Assembly: GCA_947176765.1 (NCBI GenBank)
Contig: CAMWRX010000025.1
Location: 1-33,354, forward strand
DNA length: 33,354 nt
Origin: an uncultured bacterium
GTDB taxonomy: Bacteria; Bacillota; Clostridia; Oscillospirales; Oscillospiraceae
Direction of reading: 5' to 3'
The translations under genes were made by a program, and so were the position numbers. Positions 1 through 6,132 of this stretch are shown here, piece by piece; position 1 is the first letter of the stretch, and the number at the start of each line of letters is the position of its first letter. The notes beneath the pieces are model-generated. The model was not told the DNA's origin, did no database searches, and saw only the letters and a program-made list of their open reading frames with translations.

Positions 1-401
1 CCCCTGTCGCGCCTCCCGCCCCTGATATGGGGATGTACTAAGCGAAAGCTGATGGATTTAGCGGGCTTGTCGGCCACCAGGGCCGCCGCGAGTGCGGCGT
101 CACGAGTGTTTTGCCGCAGGCAAAACCTCGGCGCAGGGCGAATTCACTTCGCCCGAGCATACTAAATCAAAAGGGGCCCCCATCGGGCCTGCCCGATGGG
201 GAACGCCGACAAGCCCGAGCCCCCCGCTCCCGCGGCTCCCGCCGCACCCGACATGGGGATGTATTAATTCGGGCCAAGCTGCATATCGTTTGCTTTCACC
301 TTTGGCGAAAGCTCACTCATTCCGCTGGCCCTCATTTCCCCACAAAGCCAAAGGTCGGCTTTGCGGGGGCCCCGGGGCGGCTAAGCAGCCTTAACAGCAA
401 C
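1..401. repeat. hairpin-rich intergenic repeat region
   Basis: I see no convincing gene here. Open frames on the plus strand run on into the antisense of nrdR and look like composition artefacts. The stretch is a mosaic of short inverted repeats. Examples are gttttgcc/ggcaaaac at about 108-126, gggcgaa/ttcgccc at about 137-155, and a block at 173-201 that opens with ggggccccca and folds on itself. The motif catggggatgta, in the forms gatatggggatgtactaa (about 23-41) and gacatggggatgtattaa (about 250-267), occurs twice. The ggggccccca block resembles the start of the spacer at 28840-28996, so this is probably a dispersed intergenic repeat family. Confidence 0.5.
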
Positions 402-405
402 GCAA

Positions 406-440
406 AAAAGAACCCCGGGCCGCTGACCCGGGGTTCTTTT
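406..440 (-). terminator. intrinsic terminator of nrdR
   Basis: A perfect 14-bp inverted repeat (406-419 with 427-440, 7-nt loop) has a GC core flanked by an A run and a T run. It therefore works as a terminator in both directions. It lies 15 bp past the nrdR stop codon and should end that transcript. Confidence 0.85.
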
Positions 441-455
441 GCACTCAAATTTGCC

Positions 456-923
456 TCACTTTTCCTCCAGAAGCTTGGTCAACTCCGCCATGAAGGTGTT
501 GATATCCTTGAATTGGCGGTAGACAGAGGCGAAGCGGACGTAGGACACCTCGTCCACATCCTTCAGCTTTTCCATGACCAGCTCGCCGATCTCGGTGGTG
601 GGCACCTCCCGCTCCATCTCGTTTTGCAGGGACTGCTCGATCTCAGCCGCCAGCCGCTCCAGCGTGGAGATGGGGACGGAGCGCTTCTCACAGGACTTGA
701 GCATACTGCCCAGCAGCTTGTTCCTGTCGAACGCCTGACGGCTGCCGTCCCGCTTGATGACCATCAGCGGCAGGCTTTCCATGATCTCATAAGTAGTGAA
801 GCGCTTGCGGCAGGCAAGGCACTCCCGGCGGCGGCGGATGCTGCTCCCCTCGTCAGCGGGGCGGGAGTCTACGACCTTACTCTCCAAATGGGCGCAATAC
901 GGGCATTTCACGGCAGCATCCAT
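456..923 (-). CDS. nrdR: transcriptional repressor NrdR
   Basis: NrdR is the zinc-ribbon/ATP-cone repressor of ribonucleotide reductase genes and senses dATP/ATP. The product shows the N-terminal ribbon CPYC (C7, C10) with CLAC (C35, C38), then the usual RRRREC and RFTTYE motifs, and an ATP-cone domain from about residue 50. At 155 residues the length is normal for the family. Two starts are possible. The ATG at 923 has ggaagg directly against it, which is too close. A GTG at 911 gives VKCPYC, matching the usual family N-terminus with 151 residues, and sits 12 nt after the same ggaagg. The GTG may be the true start. The gene is monocistronic, with its own terminator and promoter. The identity is secure. 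Confidence 0.95.
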   Translation of the reverse strand: MDAAVKCPYCAHLESKVVDSRPADEGSSIRRRRECLACRKRFTTYEIMESLPLMVIKRDGSRQAFDRNKLLGSMLKSCEKRSVPISTLERLAAEIEQSLQNEMEREVPTTEIGELVMEKLKDVDEVSYVRFASVYRQFKDINTFMAELTKLLEEK

Positions 924-930
924 CCTTCCA

Positions 931-978
931 GGCGGCATGAAGTTTAAATATAATTGCCGCCTCGGGGCTATTATATCA
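931..978 (-). promoter_or_regulatory. nrdR promoter (extended -10) and leader hairpin
   Basis: On the minus strand, TGATATAAT (970-978) is an extended -10 element; no good -35 is visible. The leader then contains a 7-bp inverted repeat (931-937 with 955-961) around an AT-rich 17-nt loop, ending just before the Shine-Dalgarno. It could affect translation, but I see no known riboswitch in it and no clear NrdR box. Confidence 0.5.
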
Positions 979-1025
979 CAGGGCGTCATAAATGGGTACT
1001 ATTTTTAAAAAAATTTTTCCAGCTC

Positions 1026-1055
1026 GTATAACCCGGCGTTAAGCGTGGCATACTG
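1026..1055 (+). promoter_or_regulatory. putative forespore (sigma-G-like) promoter
   Basis: GTATA (1026-1030) is followed after 18 bp by CATACTG (1049-1055). The known sigma-G consensus is roughly GMATR-N18-CATNMTA, so only the last base of the -10 is off. A start near 1061 would leave a leader of about 15 nt before the ATG at 1076. No sigma-A promoter is visible here. The assignment is by eye from consensus. Confidence 0.45.
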
Positions 1056-1075
1056 TTCTGCGTGAGGTGATAATC

Positions 1076-1255
1076 ATGGATAACCGCAATTTCAACAACT
1101 CTGAAAACAAGAATCAGCAGAACAGCCAGAACAAGAACCAGCAGAACGGCCAGAACAAGAACCAGCAGAACGGCCAGAACAAGAACCAGCAGAGCGGCCA
1201 GAACAAGAAGGACTCCAACAACCCCGAGAACCGGAACAACAGCCGGGGCTACTGA
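1076..1255 (+). CDS. small Asn/Gln-rich repeat protein, possible spore protein
   Basis: This 59-residue, very hydrophilic protein consists mostly of an 8-residue repeat, NKNQQNGQ with slight variation, present about four times. It has almost no hydrophobic residues, no Cys and no membrane segment. The ATG at 1076 is chosen over an in-frame GTG at 1067 because gaggtga (1064-1070) is correctly placed for the ATG. The repeats and the N, Q and K composition recall gamma-type small acid-soluble spore proteins such as SspE, which are amino-acid stores. I cannot show homology, and low-complexity sequence can converge. The sigma-G-like promoter directly upstream fits a forespore product. A hairpin terminator follows. 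The gene is likely real; its function is inferred only. Confidence 0.65.
   Translation: MDNRNFNNSENKNQQNSQNKNQQNGQNKNQQNGQNKNQQSGQNKKDSNNPENRNNSRGY
1106..1201 (+). repeat. 24-bp tandem repeat within coding sequence
   Basis: Four head-to-tail copies of a 24-bp unit beginning aacaagaa(t/c)cagcag start at 1106, 1130, 1154 and 1178; a partial fifth starts at 1202. The copies are nearly identical at DNA level. This suggests recent expansion and possible length variation between strains. Confidence 0.85.
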
Positions 1256-1263
1256 GTTGGGCA

Positions 1264-1300
1264 GGAAACGGAGGGCGTAGCTGCCCTCCGTTTCCGCTTT
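1264..1300 (+). terminator. stem-loop terminator
   Basis: A 13-bp inverted repeat (1264-1276 with 1283-1295) starts just after the stop codon at 1255. It is followed by a short T-containing tail. It separates the repeat-protein gene from the next gene. Confidence 0.65.
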
Positions 1301-1315
1301 GCAGGAGGAAACGCC

Positions 1316-1507
1316 ATGAAGCACAAAAAGCCCGATGAGCGGGAGCTGGCGGCCCAGGATCCCCAATACCGTCCGCCCCCCTATGAGGATCTGTCCAGCC
1401 TGGTGGCGGGGCGGATGCAGGCCGGGCCCCAGTCCACACCCCCCAGAGCGGGGTTTGAGCTGGATGACTGGCAGGATCCGGAGCTGTTTCACTCGCCGGA
1501 GCTGTAA
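1316..1507 (+). CDS. hypothetical protein, 63 aa
   Basis: I do not recognise this protein. It is charged and proline-rich, with no signal peptide, no membrane segment and no Cys. Support for a real gene comes from a strong Shine-Dalgarno, aggagga (1303-1309), correctly spaced before the ATG, from its placement between two terminators, and from an acidic C-terminus that does not look like random read-through. No promoter of its own was found; read-through from the upstream gene is possible. Confidence 0.6.
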   Translation: MKHKKPDERELAAQDPQYRPPPYEDLSSLVAGRMQAGPQSTPPRAGFELDDWQDPELFHSPEL

Positions 1508-1508
1508 C

Positions 1509-1542
1509 AAAGAGCGCCCCCGCGTACGCGGGGGCGCTCTTT
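1509..1542. terminator. bidirectional terminator, 34-bp perfect palindrome
   Basis: Positions 1509-1525 and 1526-1542 are perfect reverse complements with no spacer. The stem is GC-rich with AAA and TTT ends. It lies between the convergent genes ending at 1507 (+) and 1545 (-), so it probably terminates both. Confidence 0.85.
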
Positions 1543-1544
1543 CC

Positions 1545-1808
1545 TTAATCCAGTTCCAGCTCCAGCCAGGGCAGCTCCTCCGCCGCGTCCTTCAGCACCC
1601 GGAGCAGGCGGCGGCCAAAGGGCGTCTCCACCATGGTTTCCCGGTGGAGCACTTCCAGCCGCACCGGCCGGCCCAAGTCCGTCAGGCAGTCATACAGAGC
1701 GTCCAGGTTCCGCCCCCACCACTCCGGCAGGGCCAGCGCCTGACCCAGCAGCTCCATGGCCTCTTCCCGGTCGCGCAGCCGGGCGCCGTCCAATCTGATC
1801 GTCTCCAT
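1545..1808 (-). CDS. barstar family RNase inhibitor
   Basis: Barstar binds and blocks barnase in the cytoplasm. The product (87 aa, the usual length) carries the family core ALPEWWGRNLDALYDCLTD. This aligns with the barnase-binding helix and loop of Bacillus barstar: Asp39 is kept, while Tyr29 and Trp38 are replaced by other aromatic residues (Trp and Tyr). The ATG at 1808 is preferred because ggggag lies 8 nt before it. A GTG at 1814 would overlap the upstream stop codon. The gene starts directly after the barnase-like lipoprotein gene, so the two are one operon and probably translationally coupled. This is a classic toxin-immunity arrangement. Confidence 0.9.
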   Translation of the reverse strand: METIRLDGARLRDREEAMELLGQALALPEWWGRNLDALYDCLTDLGRPVRLEVLHRETMVETPFGRRLLRVLKDAAEELPWLELELD

Positions 1809-1810
1809 AC

Positions 1811-2410
1811 TCACGGCTCCCCATAGAGCAGCTCAAAGCTCTCATAATGATCCCCGGTGTAGTAGATCAGTCCATCGTTAGAGTACACGATCCGCTTGGC
1901 CCCCCGGGAGGACGCGCCGACGGTGTCGATGTCGCACTCCTGGTAGCTGCGGCCCTCCGCCTCCGGCAGCAGGCCCTCATAGTTGCCGAAGCGGCTGCCG
2001 CCGATGGCGGTGCCCTCCCCGGTGTAGCGCTCCACACTGCCGCCGCTCCAGCCCTTGTCCTCGGCCTGCCGTTTGGTCACGTAGTTGCCCGGCAGATGGC
2101 CGTAGAGGTGAATGTACAGCGCTACTTCCTCCTTGGAGCTGTACCAGCCGTCCTCGGCGACGGCGGGAGGCTCGCTCTCCGGGGTCTGCGTTTCGGGCTC
2201 CTGTATCTCAGGCGCCTGTGATTCTGTCCGCTCCGTTTCGGCGGGAGGCTCAGACTCCAGCTCATGGGACGGTTCCTCGGACACAACGGCGCTGGGGCCG
2301 GACGGCGCTGCGTCAGAGGGGGCGGGGGCGTCCGCTTCGGGGCCGCCGCAGGCGGTGAGCATCAGTGCCCATACCAGGGCCAGCAGAAGAGCGGAAATTC
2401 GTTTTGTCAT
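1811..2410 (-). CDS. lipoprotein-anchored barnase-type ribonuclease
   Basis: This 199-residue protein has a signal peptide ending in the lipobox LTAC (C21). A Pro/Glu/Thr/Ser-rich spacer (about 24-86) follows, then a barnase (RNase N1/T1 family) domain at about 87-199. Aligned by eye with Bacillus barnase, the key residues are present: K113 (K27), E158 (general base E73), R169 (R83), R173 (R87) and H188 (general acid H102, in GDHYESF). Barnase R59 is replaced by Y144. It should be an active endoribonuclease held on the outer face of the membrane. The ATG at 2410 is chosen because it gives a normal signal peptide; a GTG at 2419 is possible. The next gene encodes barstar. Likely roles are nutrient RNA degradation or antagonism of neighbouring cells; which one cannot be told from sequence. 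Confidence 0.9.
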   Translation of the reverse strand: MTKRISALLLALVWALMLTACGGPEADAPAPSDAAPSGPSAVVSEEPSHELESEPPAETERTESQAPEIQEPETQTPESEPPAVAEDGWYSSKEEVALYIHLYGHLPGNYVTKRQAEDKGWSGGSVERYTGEGTAIGGSRFGNYEGLLPEAEGRSYQECDIDTVGASSRGAKRIVYSNDGLIYYTGDHYESFELLYGEP

Positions 2411-2467
2411 CACAATCACTCAGATCCACAAAAAATAGGCGCGTATCCAAATTTTCGCGTCATCTAC

Positions 2468-2496
2468 ATCATACGATACACGGCGGCACCTGTCAA
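2468..2496 (-). promoter_or_regulatory. sigma-A promoter of the barnase-barstar operon
   Basis: On the minus strand, TTGACA (2491-2496) and TATGAT (2468-2473) are separated by exactly 17 bp. This is a near-consensus promoter with a leader of about 50 nt. It diverges from the promoter of the AAA+ gene. Confidence 0.85.
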
Positions 2497-2508
2497 CCCG
2501 TTTTACCC

Positions 2509-2537
2509 TTGCGGCTTTTCAAAAAAAGGTTTATAAT
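2509..2537 (+). promoter_or_regulatory. sigma-A promoter of the AAA+ ATPase gene
   Basis: TTGCGG (2509-2514) and a perfect TATAAT (2532-2537) are separated by 17 bp. The leader to the ATG at 2580 is about 36 nt. Confidence 0.8.
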
Positions 2538-2579
2538 AGGAGCCGAATCAACGCCAAGAGAAAAAGGAGCGTGCCCGCC

Positions 2580-4061
2580 ATGTCCCAGCCCATGACCCCC
2601 GCCGCCGTCCATAAGCAGTATGACGAGGCGATGACCGCCTTCCGCCGTCAGATCGCGGATCCCTCTGCCCGGGTAGCCTTTGGCCGGGAGGCCGACGGCT
2701 TCATGCGCAGCTGTGCCTGCGGCGTGTGGCAGACCGACCAGGGGCTCACTCCCCGCCATGTGGAGCATTACAACGCCATCTACTCCAAGGGCAACCCGGT
2801 GCCCACCGCCCTGTATTGGGAGCTGGCCTCCGCCGTGGAGGGCTATGGCGGCTTCGTGCTGCCCAGCTTCTTCCGCCGCCTGGTGCAGGCGGATCTGGAG
2901 CAGGGGCGCAGCCAGAGCCGCCGGTTTGTGGACACCTTTACCTTGATGCTGCTTCTGTTTGCCGCCGTGGACGGCAAGGTAAGCGAGGCGGAAGCTGGGT
3001 TTGTCAACGCCTGCGCCGACTCCCTGTTCGCTTACTGCGACCATGCCGGGGTAGCCGGGGGCAAATCCGATCTGGATGTGAACGAGTTTGTGGCCCGCCG
3101 CACTGACGGCGCGCCCGTCAAAACCGGGAAACCGGAGGACGAGGCGGTCTCCCCCGCCCCCGCCAAAGCGGAAGAGGCAAAAAAGGAGGAGGCTCCGGCG
3201 GAGCCGGAGGAGACGCTGGACGAGCTGCTGGCCCAGCTGGACGGGCTGTGCGGACTGGACAAGGTGAAAGAGGACGTCAAGAGCCTCATCAATCTGGTGA
3301 AAGTGCGCAAGCTGCGCCAGGAGGCGGGGCTGCCTGTGCCGCCCATGTCCCTGCACCTGGTGTTTATGGGCAACCCCGGCACCGGCAAGACCACCGTGGC
3401 CCGGCTGCTGGCAAAAATCTACCACGCCGTCGGCGTGCTGTCCAAGGGCCAGCTGGTGGAGGTGGATCGCTCCGGACTGGTGGCCGGCTTTGTGGGCCAG
3501 ACCGCCCTCAAAACCCAGGAGGCCATCGACAAGGCCCTGGGCGGTGTGCTGTTCATCGACGAGGCCTATGCCCTGGCCAACCAGGACAATGCCAATGACT
3601 TTGGCCGGGAGGCCATTGAGGTGCTGCTCAAGGGAATGGAGGATCACCGGGACAACCTCATCGTCATTGTGGCGGGGTACACCGATCTGATGGGGGATTT
3701 CATCCACGCCAACCCTGGTCTGGAGAGCCGGTTCAACAAGTATTTCTATTTTGAGGACTACGATGGCGGGCAGTTGGCGGAGATTTTCCGCTCCGTATGC
3801 AAAAAGAACGGCTACGAGCTGGACGAGGAAACGGACAAGGCGGCCGCGGAGGCGTTCCAAGTGATGTATGACCGCCGTGATGAGAACTTTGGCAACGCCC
3901 GGGACGTGCGCAACGTGTTTGAGGGCGCAGTAGCCCGCCAGGCCAACCGGGTGGCGGCCATGGAGTCGCCGAAGATAGAGGATCTGATGGCGCTGACGGT
4001 AGCCGACCTGGATCTGGAGGAGAGCGGCGAGGCGGAAAATTCTGAAAATCCCAAAGAATGA
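2580..4061 (+). CDS. TerB-like/AAA+ ATPase of the CbbX/SpoVK family
   Basis: The 493-residue product has an N-terminal helical region with a TerB-like stretch (about 118-150, containing AAVDGKVSEAE). An Ala/Glu/Lys-rich linker (about 180-210) follows, then a CbxX/CfqX-type AAA+ module. Walker A is GNPGTGKTT (about 263-271) and Walker B is VLFIDEAYAL (about 322-331). The segment GLESRFNKYF and the C-terminal NARDVRN motif are typical of CbbX and SpoVK. The family remodels protein complexes using ATP; SpoVK acts in sporulation. The linkage to a TerB-like domain suggests a membrane or stress context, but the substrate is unknown. The ATG at 2580 follows aaggag by 11 nt; a GTG at 2571 is too close to it. 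The gene stands alone before tRNA-Leu. Confidence 0.88.
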   Translation: MSQPMTPAAVHKQYDEAMTAFRRQIADPSARVAFGREADGFMRSCACGVWQTDQGLTPRHVEHYNAIYSKGNPVPTALYWELASAVEGYGGFVLPSFFRRLVQADLEQGRSQSRRFVDTFTLMLLLFAAVDGKVSEAEAGFVNACADSLFAYCDHAGVAGGKSDLDVNEFVARRTDGAPVKTGKPEDEAVSPAPAKAEEAKKEEAPAEPEETLDELLAQLDGLCGLDKVKEDVKSLINLVKVRKLRQEAGLPVPPMSLHLVFMGNPGTGKTTVARLLAKIYHAVGVLSKGQLVEVDRSGLVAGFVGQTALKTQEAIDKALGGVLFIDEAYALANQDNANDFGREAIEVLLKGMEDHRDNLIVIVAGYTDLMGDFIHANPGLESRFNKYFYFEDYDGGQLAEIFRSVCKKNGYELDEETDKAAAEAFQVMYDRRDENFGNARDVRNVFEGAVARQANRVAAMESPKIEDLMALTVADLDLEESGEAENSENPKE

Positions 4062-4064
4062 CCC

Positions 4065-4093
4065 TTGCGTTTGGGGAAAAAGTGTAGTATAAT
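4065..4093 (+). promoter_or_regulatory. tRNA-Leu promoter
   Basis: TTGCGT (4065-4070) and TATAAT (4088-4093) are separated by 17 bp. The expected transcription start is a few bases before the mature tRNA end at 4107. The promoter begins 4 bp after the stop codon of the AAA+ gene. Confidence 0.85.
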
Positions 4094-4106
4094 ACCCCAT
4101 GCGCTT

Positions 4107-4191
4107 GCCGGTGTGATGGAATTGGTAGACGTACTTGACTCAAAATCAAGCGCCGCGAGGCGTGCCGGTTCGAGTCCGGCCACCGGCACCA
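4107..4191 (+). tRNA. tRNA-Leu (anticodon CAA)
   Basis: The acceptor stem GCCGGTG (4107-4113) pairs with CACCGGC (4181-4187). The discriminator A and an encoded CCA follow, ending at 4191. The D arm contains TGGTAGAC. The anticodon stem CTTGA/TCAAG encloses the loop CTCAAAA, so the anticodon is CAA, which reads UUG. A long variable arm (class II) and the GGTTCGAGTCC T-arm are present. All features fit a functional tRNA-Leu. Confidence 0.97.
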
Positions 4192-4228
4192 AAAATAAAA
4201 GGACTGCTATGGCAGTCCTTTTATTTTT
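4191..4228 (+). terminator. tRNA-Leu terminator
   Basis: A 17-bp stem (4191-4207 with 4212-4228) has a GC-rich top, ggactgc/gcagtcc, and an A/T base ending in ttttattttt. Its first A is also the last base of the encoded CCA end. Confidence 0.9.
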
Positions 4229-4236
4229 GGGTACCA

Positions 4237-4350
4237 GGCAGTCCACAGGACTGCCCGACCCGTCGTTCACCGGAGGGGCGTCATTCGGCTTCGCCGAACG
4301 ACTGCCCCGACAGCCTTCGGCTGTCCAGCGAATGACGGTCCCTTTTTTTA
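4237..4350. other. structured intergenic segment with nested hairpins
   Basis: No gene is visible between the tRNA terminator and the MATE gene terminator. There is a hairpin ggcagtcc/ggactgcc (4237-4255). A 9-bp outer stem (4279-4287 with 4329-4337) then encloses two inner hairpins, ttcgg/ccgaa and gacagcc/ggctgtc. A T-rich tract follows at 4342-4354. It could be a second terminator, a small structured RNA or a dispersed repeat. The rest, to 4476, is AT-rich with no feature seen. Confidence 0.45.
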
Positions 4351-4476
4351 TTTTGCTGAGATGTTTTGTCGAACTTTTGGATAGCGATTTTACCACGTTG
4401 AACCACACAAAAAATATACAGACACCATTTCCTGAGATATGCGGAAGTGCATCACGATTAAAGCCACCTAAAACAC

Positions 4477-4504
4477 AGGGCCGGAGCGGTAACGCTCCGG
4501 CCCT
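4477..4504 (-). terminator. MATE gene terminator
   Basis: A 12-bp perfect inverted repeat (4477-4488 with 4493-4504, loop gtaa) lies 10 bp beyond the MATE stop codon. On the minus strand it is followed by gtgtttt. Confidence 0.75.
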
Positions 4505-4514
4505 CCCATCATAT

Positions 4515-5894
4515 TCAGGGGCAGTTCTGTTCCCATGGTTCTCGTTCCGCAGTTTCCAGCTTTTGATCCTGGGCGGCGGTGAAGGCATAACACCCCAGGA
4601 AAAGCGCAATCTGTACCAGAGAGGAGCAGGGTGTGGCCAGTCCCACTTTGAACAGGGACACCGGTTCCAGCCGGCTCATGAACAGGGACACGGGGATGCG
4701 CACCAAAAACGCCCCCACGATACCCTGGATCATGACGAAGGTGGTGTTTCCCCTGCCGTTGAAATAGCCGATGAAGCAGAACAGGATGGAGGTAAGCAGG
4801 GTGTCTATGGCGTAGGCCCGGAGGTAGTCTGCCGCCGCTTTGATCACCGCGGCGTCCCGGGCAAACAGCCCCGCCAGCAGATTCCCATGGAAGAAGGTCA
4901 GCCACGCCAGCACTACGCCACAGCACAAGGACGCGCCCATGCCATAGAGCATGGCCTTTTTCGCCCGGCTCCGCTGCCCGGCACCGATGTTCTGGGCCAC
5001 AAAGGCGGACAAGGACTGTCCAAAGGCCGAGGGCACCAGCATGATAAAGCCGCACAGCTTCTCCGCTACCCCCACCCCGGCGGAGGCGATGACCCCCAGG
5101 CCGTTGACAATGGCGGCGATGGCCAGGAAGGAGACGCTTACCAGCACATCCTGGAGGGCCACCGGGGCGCCCAGGCGCAGGATGCGCCCGGTGTACTGGG
5201 GATCAAAGCGGATGTCCTGACGGGAAAAGGAAAAGGGCAGACCCCGATGAGCGGTGAACACCAGGCTCAGCGCCACACTGACAGCCTGGGCCAGCACCGT
5301 GGCCAGCGCCGCTCCGGCTACCCCCAGGCCGCACGCCCCAACCAGCACCAGATCCCCGACGATGTTGACCACGCAGGCAATAGACACGGTGAGCAGGGGT
5401 GTTTTGGAGTCCCCGATGCCCCGGAACATAGCCCCCAGCACGTTATAGGCCACGATGAACACCGCGCCGCCCGAACAGATGCGCACATAGGTCACCGTCT
5501 GCGCAAAAGCTTCGGCAGGGGCCTGCATGAGCCGCGCCATGGGAGACGCCGCCCATACCATCGCCCCTGTCAGCAGCAGCGCCACCGCCGCGAACAGGGC
5601 GATGGCACTGCCCAGCACCTGTCCGCCCTCCTCCGACCTGCCCTCGCCCAGCTTCTGCCCCAGCAGCACCGTGGCCCCCATGGACAGCCCGGTAACCAGG
5701 CATGTGACAGTGTGCATCACCTGGCTGCCGGTGGACACGGCGGACACATCAGCAGGCTGGCCAAACTGGCCCACCACCATTAGATCCACCGCGCCGTACA
5801 TGGCCTGCAAAAACAGCGCCAGCAGCACAGGGAATGTAAAGCGAAGCAGCGGGGTCAGAATAGGCCCCTCAATAAAGCTCCCAGTCCGTTTCAC
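4515..5894 (-). CDS. MATE family multidrug/cation antiporter
   Basis: The product is a 459-residue integral membrane protein with about 12 hydrophobic segments in two homologous halves, typical of MATE (NorM/DinF) transporters. These export cationic drugs or metabolites using Na+ or H+ gradients. Family-like elements include PVLLALFLQAMYGAVDLMVVG near the N-terminus, repeated near the middle as APVALQDVLVS, and the loop MFRGIGDSKTP. The GTG at 5894 is chosen because it gives the normal MATE length and follows gagggggtcag. The frame stays open upstream to 6050, but that part overlaps the structured leader and reads as non-membrane sequence. The substrate cannot be told. Expression is probably controlled by the leader at 5895-6015. 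Confidence 0.9.
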   Translation of the reverse strand: MKRTGSFIEGPILTPLLRFTFPVLLALFLQAMYGAVDLMVVGQFGQPADVSAVSTGSQVMHTVTCLVTGLSMGATVLLGQKLGEGRSEEGGQVLGSAIALFAAVALLLTGAMVWAASPMARLMQAPAEAFAQTVTYVRICSGGAVFIVAYNVLGAMFRGIGDSKTPLLTVSIACVVNIVGDLVLVGACGLGVAGAALATVLAQAVSVALSLVFTAHRGLPFSFSRQDIRFDPQYTGRILRLGAPVALQDVLVSVSFLAIAAIVNGLGVIASAGVGVAEKLCGFIMLVPSAFGQSLSAFVAQNIGAGQRSRAKKAMLYGMGASLCCGVVLAWLTFFHGNLLAGLFARDAAVIKAAADYLRAYAIDTLLTSILFCFIGYFNGRGNTTFVMIQGIVGAFLVRIPVSLFMSRLEPVSLFKVGLATPCSSLVQIALFLGCYAFTAAQDQKLETAEREPWEQNCP

Positions 5895-6015
5895 AAAAGC
5901 TGACCCCCTCGATTTTGGATCGGAGCAAGAAAAAGGCCCAGATAAGCCGCGGGCATCCCAGCCCGCCATCTTATCCGGACCTGCGCCTCCTGCGGGCGCA
6001 TCTCCTCCGATGAAC
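5891..6015 (-). promoter_or_regulatory. structured leader/attenuator of the MATE gene with short uORF
   Basis: Transcription should start near 6015. The RNA then has a small hairpin (5982-5987 with 5995-6000). A long stem follows (5934-5946 with 5970-5982, continued inward by gcgggc/gcccgc) and ends in five U residues, which is the form of an intrinsic terminator inside the leader. The 5' end (6005-6011) is complementary to 5919-5925 just after the U run, so a 7-bp closing helix is possible. A 36-codon frame runs from an ATG at 6001 through the hairpins to a TGA at 5893-5891 that overlaps the MATE GTG start. This suggests attenuation by a ligand or by a stalled ribosome. I could not match it to a known riboswitch class. 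Confidence 0.6.
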
Positions 6016-6021
6016 AGGATC

Positions 6022-6050
6022 AGTATATCCCTGTGGCGGACGTTTGTCAA
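6022..6050 (-). promoter_or_regulatory. sigma-A promoter of the MATE gene
   Basis: On the minus strand, TTGACA (6045-6050) and TATACT (6022-6027) are separated by 17 bp. This is a strong promoter, consistent with control downstream by attenuation. Confidence 0.88.
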
Positions 6051-6072
6051 GGCGGCCGGTCAAAGTTTGCCC

Positions 6073-6101
6073 TCGACTTGAACGGCAATATGTGCTATAC
6101 T
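6073..6101 (+). promoter_or_regulatory. probable promoter of the esterase gene
   Basis: TGCTATACT (6093-6101) is an extended -10 element. The -35 position 17 bp upstream (6073-6078, tcgact) is weak. The leader to the ATG at 6133 is about 25 nt. Confidence 0.6.
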
Positions 6102-6132
6102 AAAAAATCAACAAATAACGGAGGTGGCCGAC

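Noticed and set aside
1106-1201. Regular 24-bp repeats as a CRISPR array
   Set aside because: The units are directly adjacent with no unique spacers and are in frame in a coding sequence.
2493-4100. Long open frame on the minus strand opposite the AAA+ ATPase gene
   Set aside because: The real gene on the plus strand has Walker motifs. The opposite frame is His/Gln/Gly-rich, as expected from GC-biased antisense, and has no ribosome-binding site.
4065-5783. Long plus-strand frame across tRNA-Leu and opposite the MATE gene
   Set aside because: It runs through the tRNA and its terminator, and is Gln/His/Arg-rich antisense of a clear membrane protein gene.
5919-6011. Match of the MATE leader to guanidine, THF, TPP or ZTP riboswitches
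   Set aside because: None of the conserved core motifs that I know for these classes is present; only a generic leader structure is supported.
5895-6050. N-terminal extension of the MATE protein up to the ATG at 6050
   Set aside because: The extra 52 residues are not membrane-like, overlap the promoter and terminator hairpin, and would make the protein longer than the family norm.
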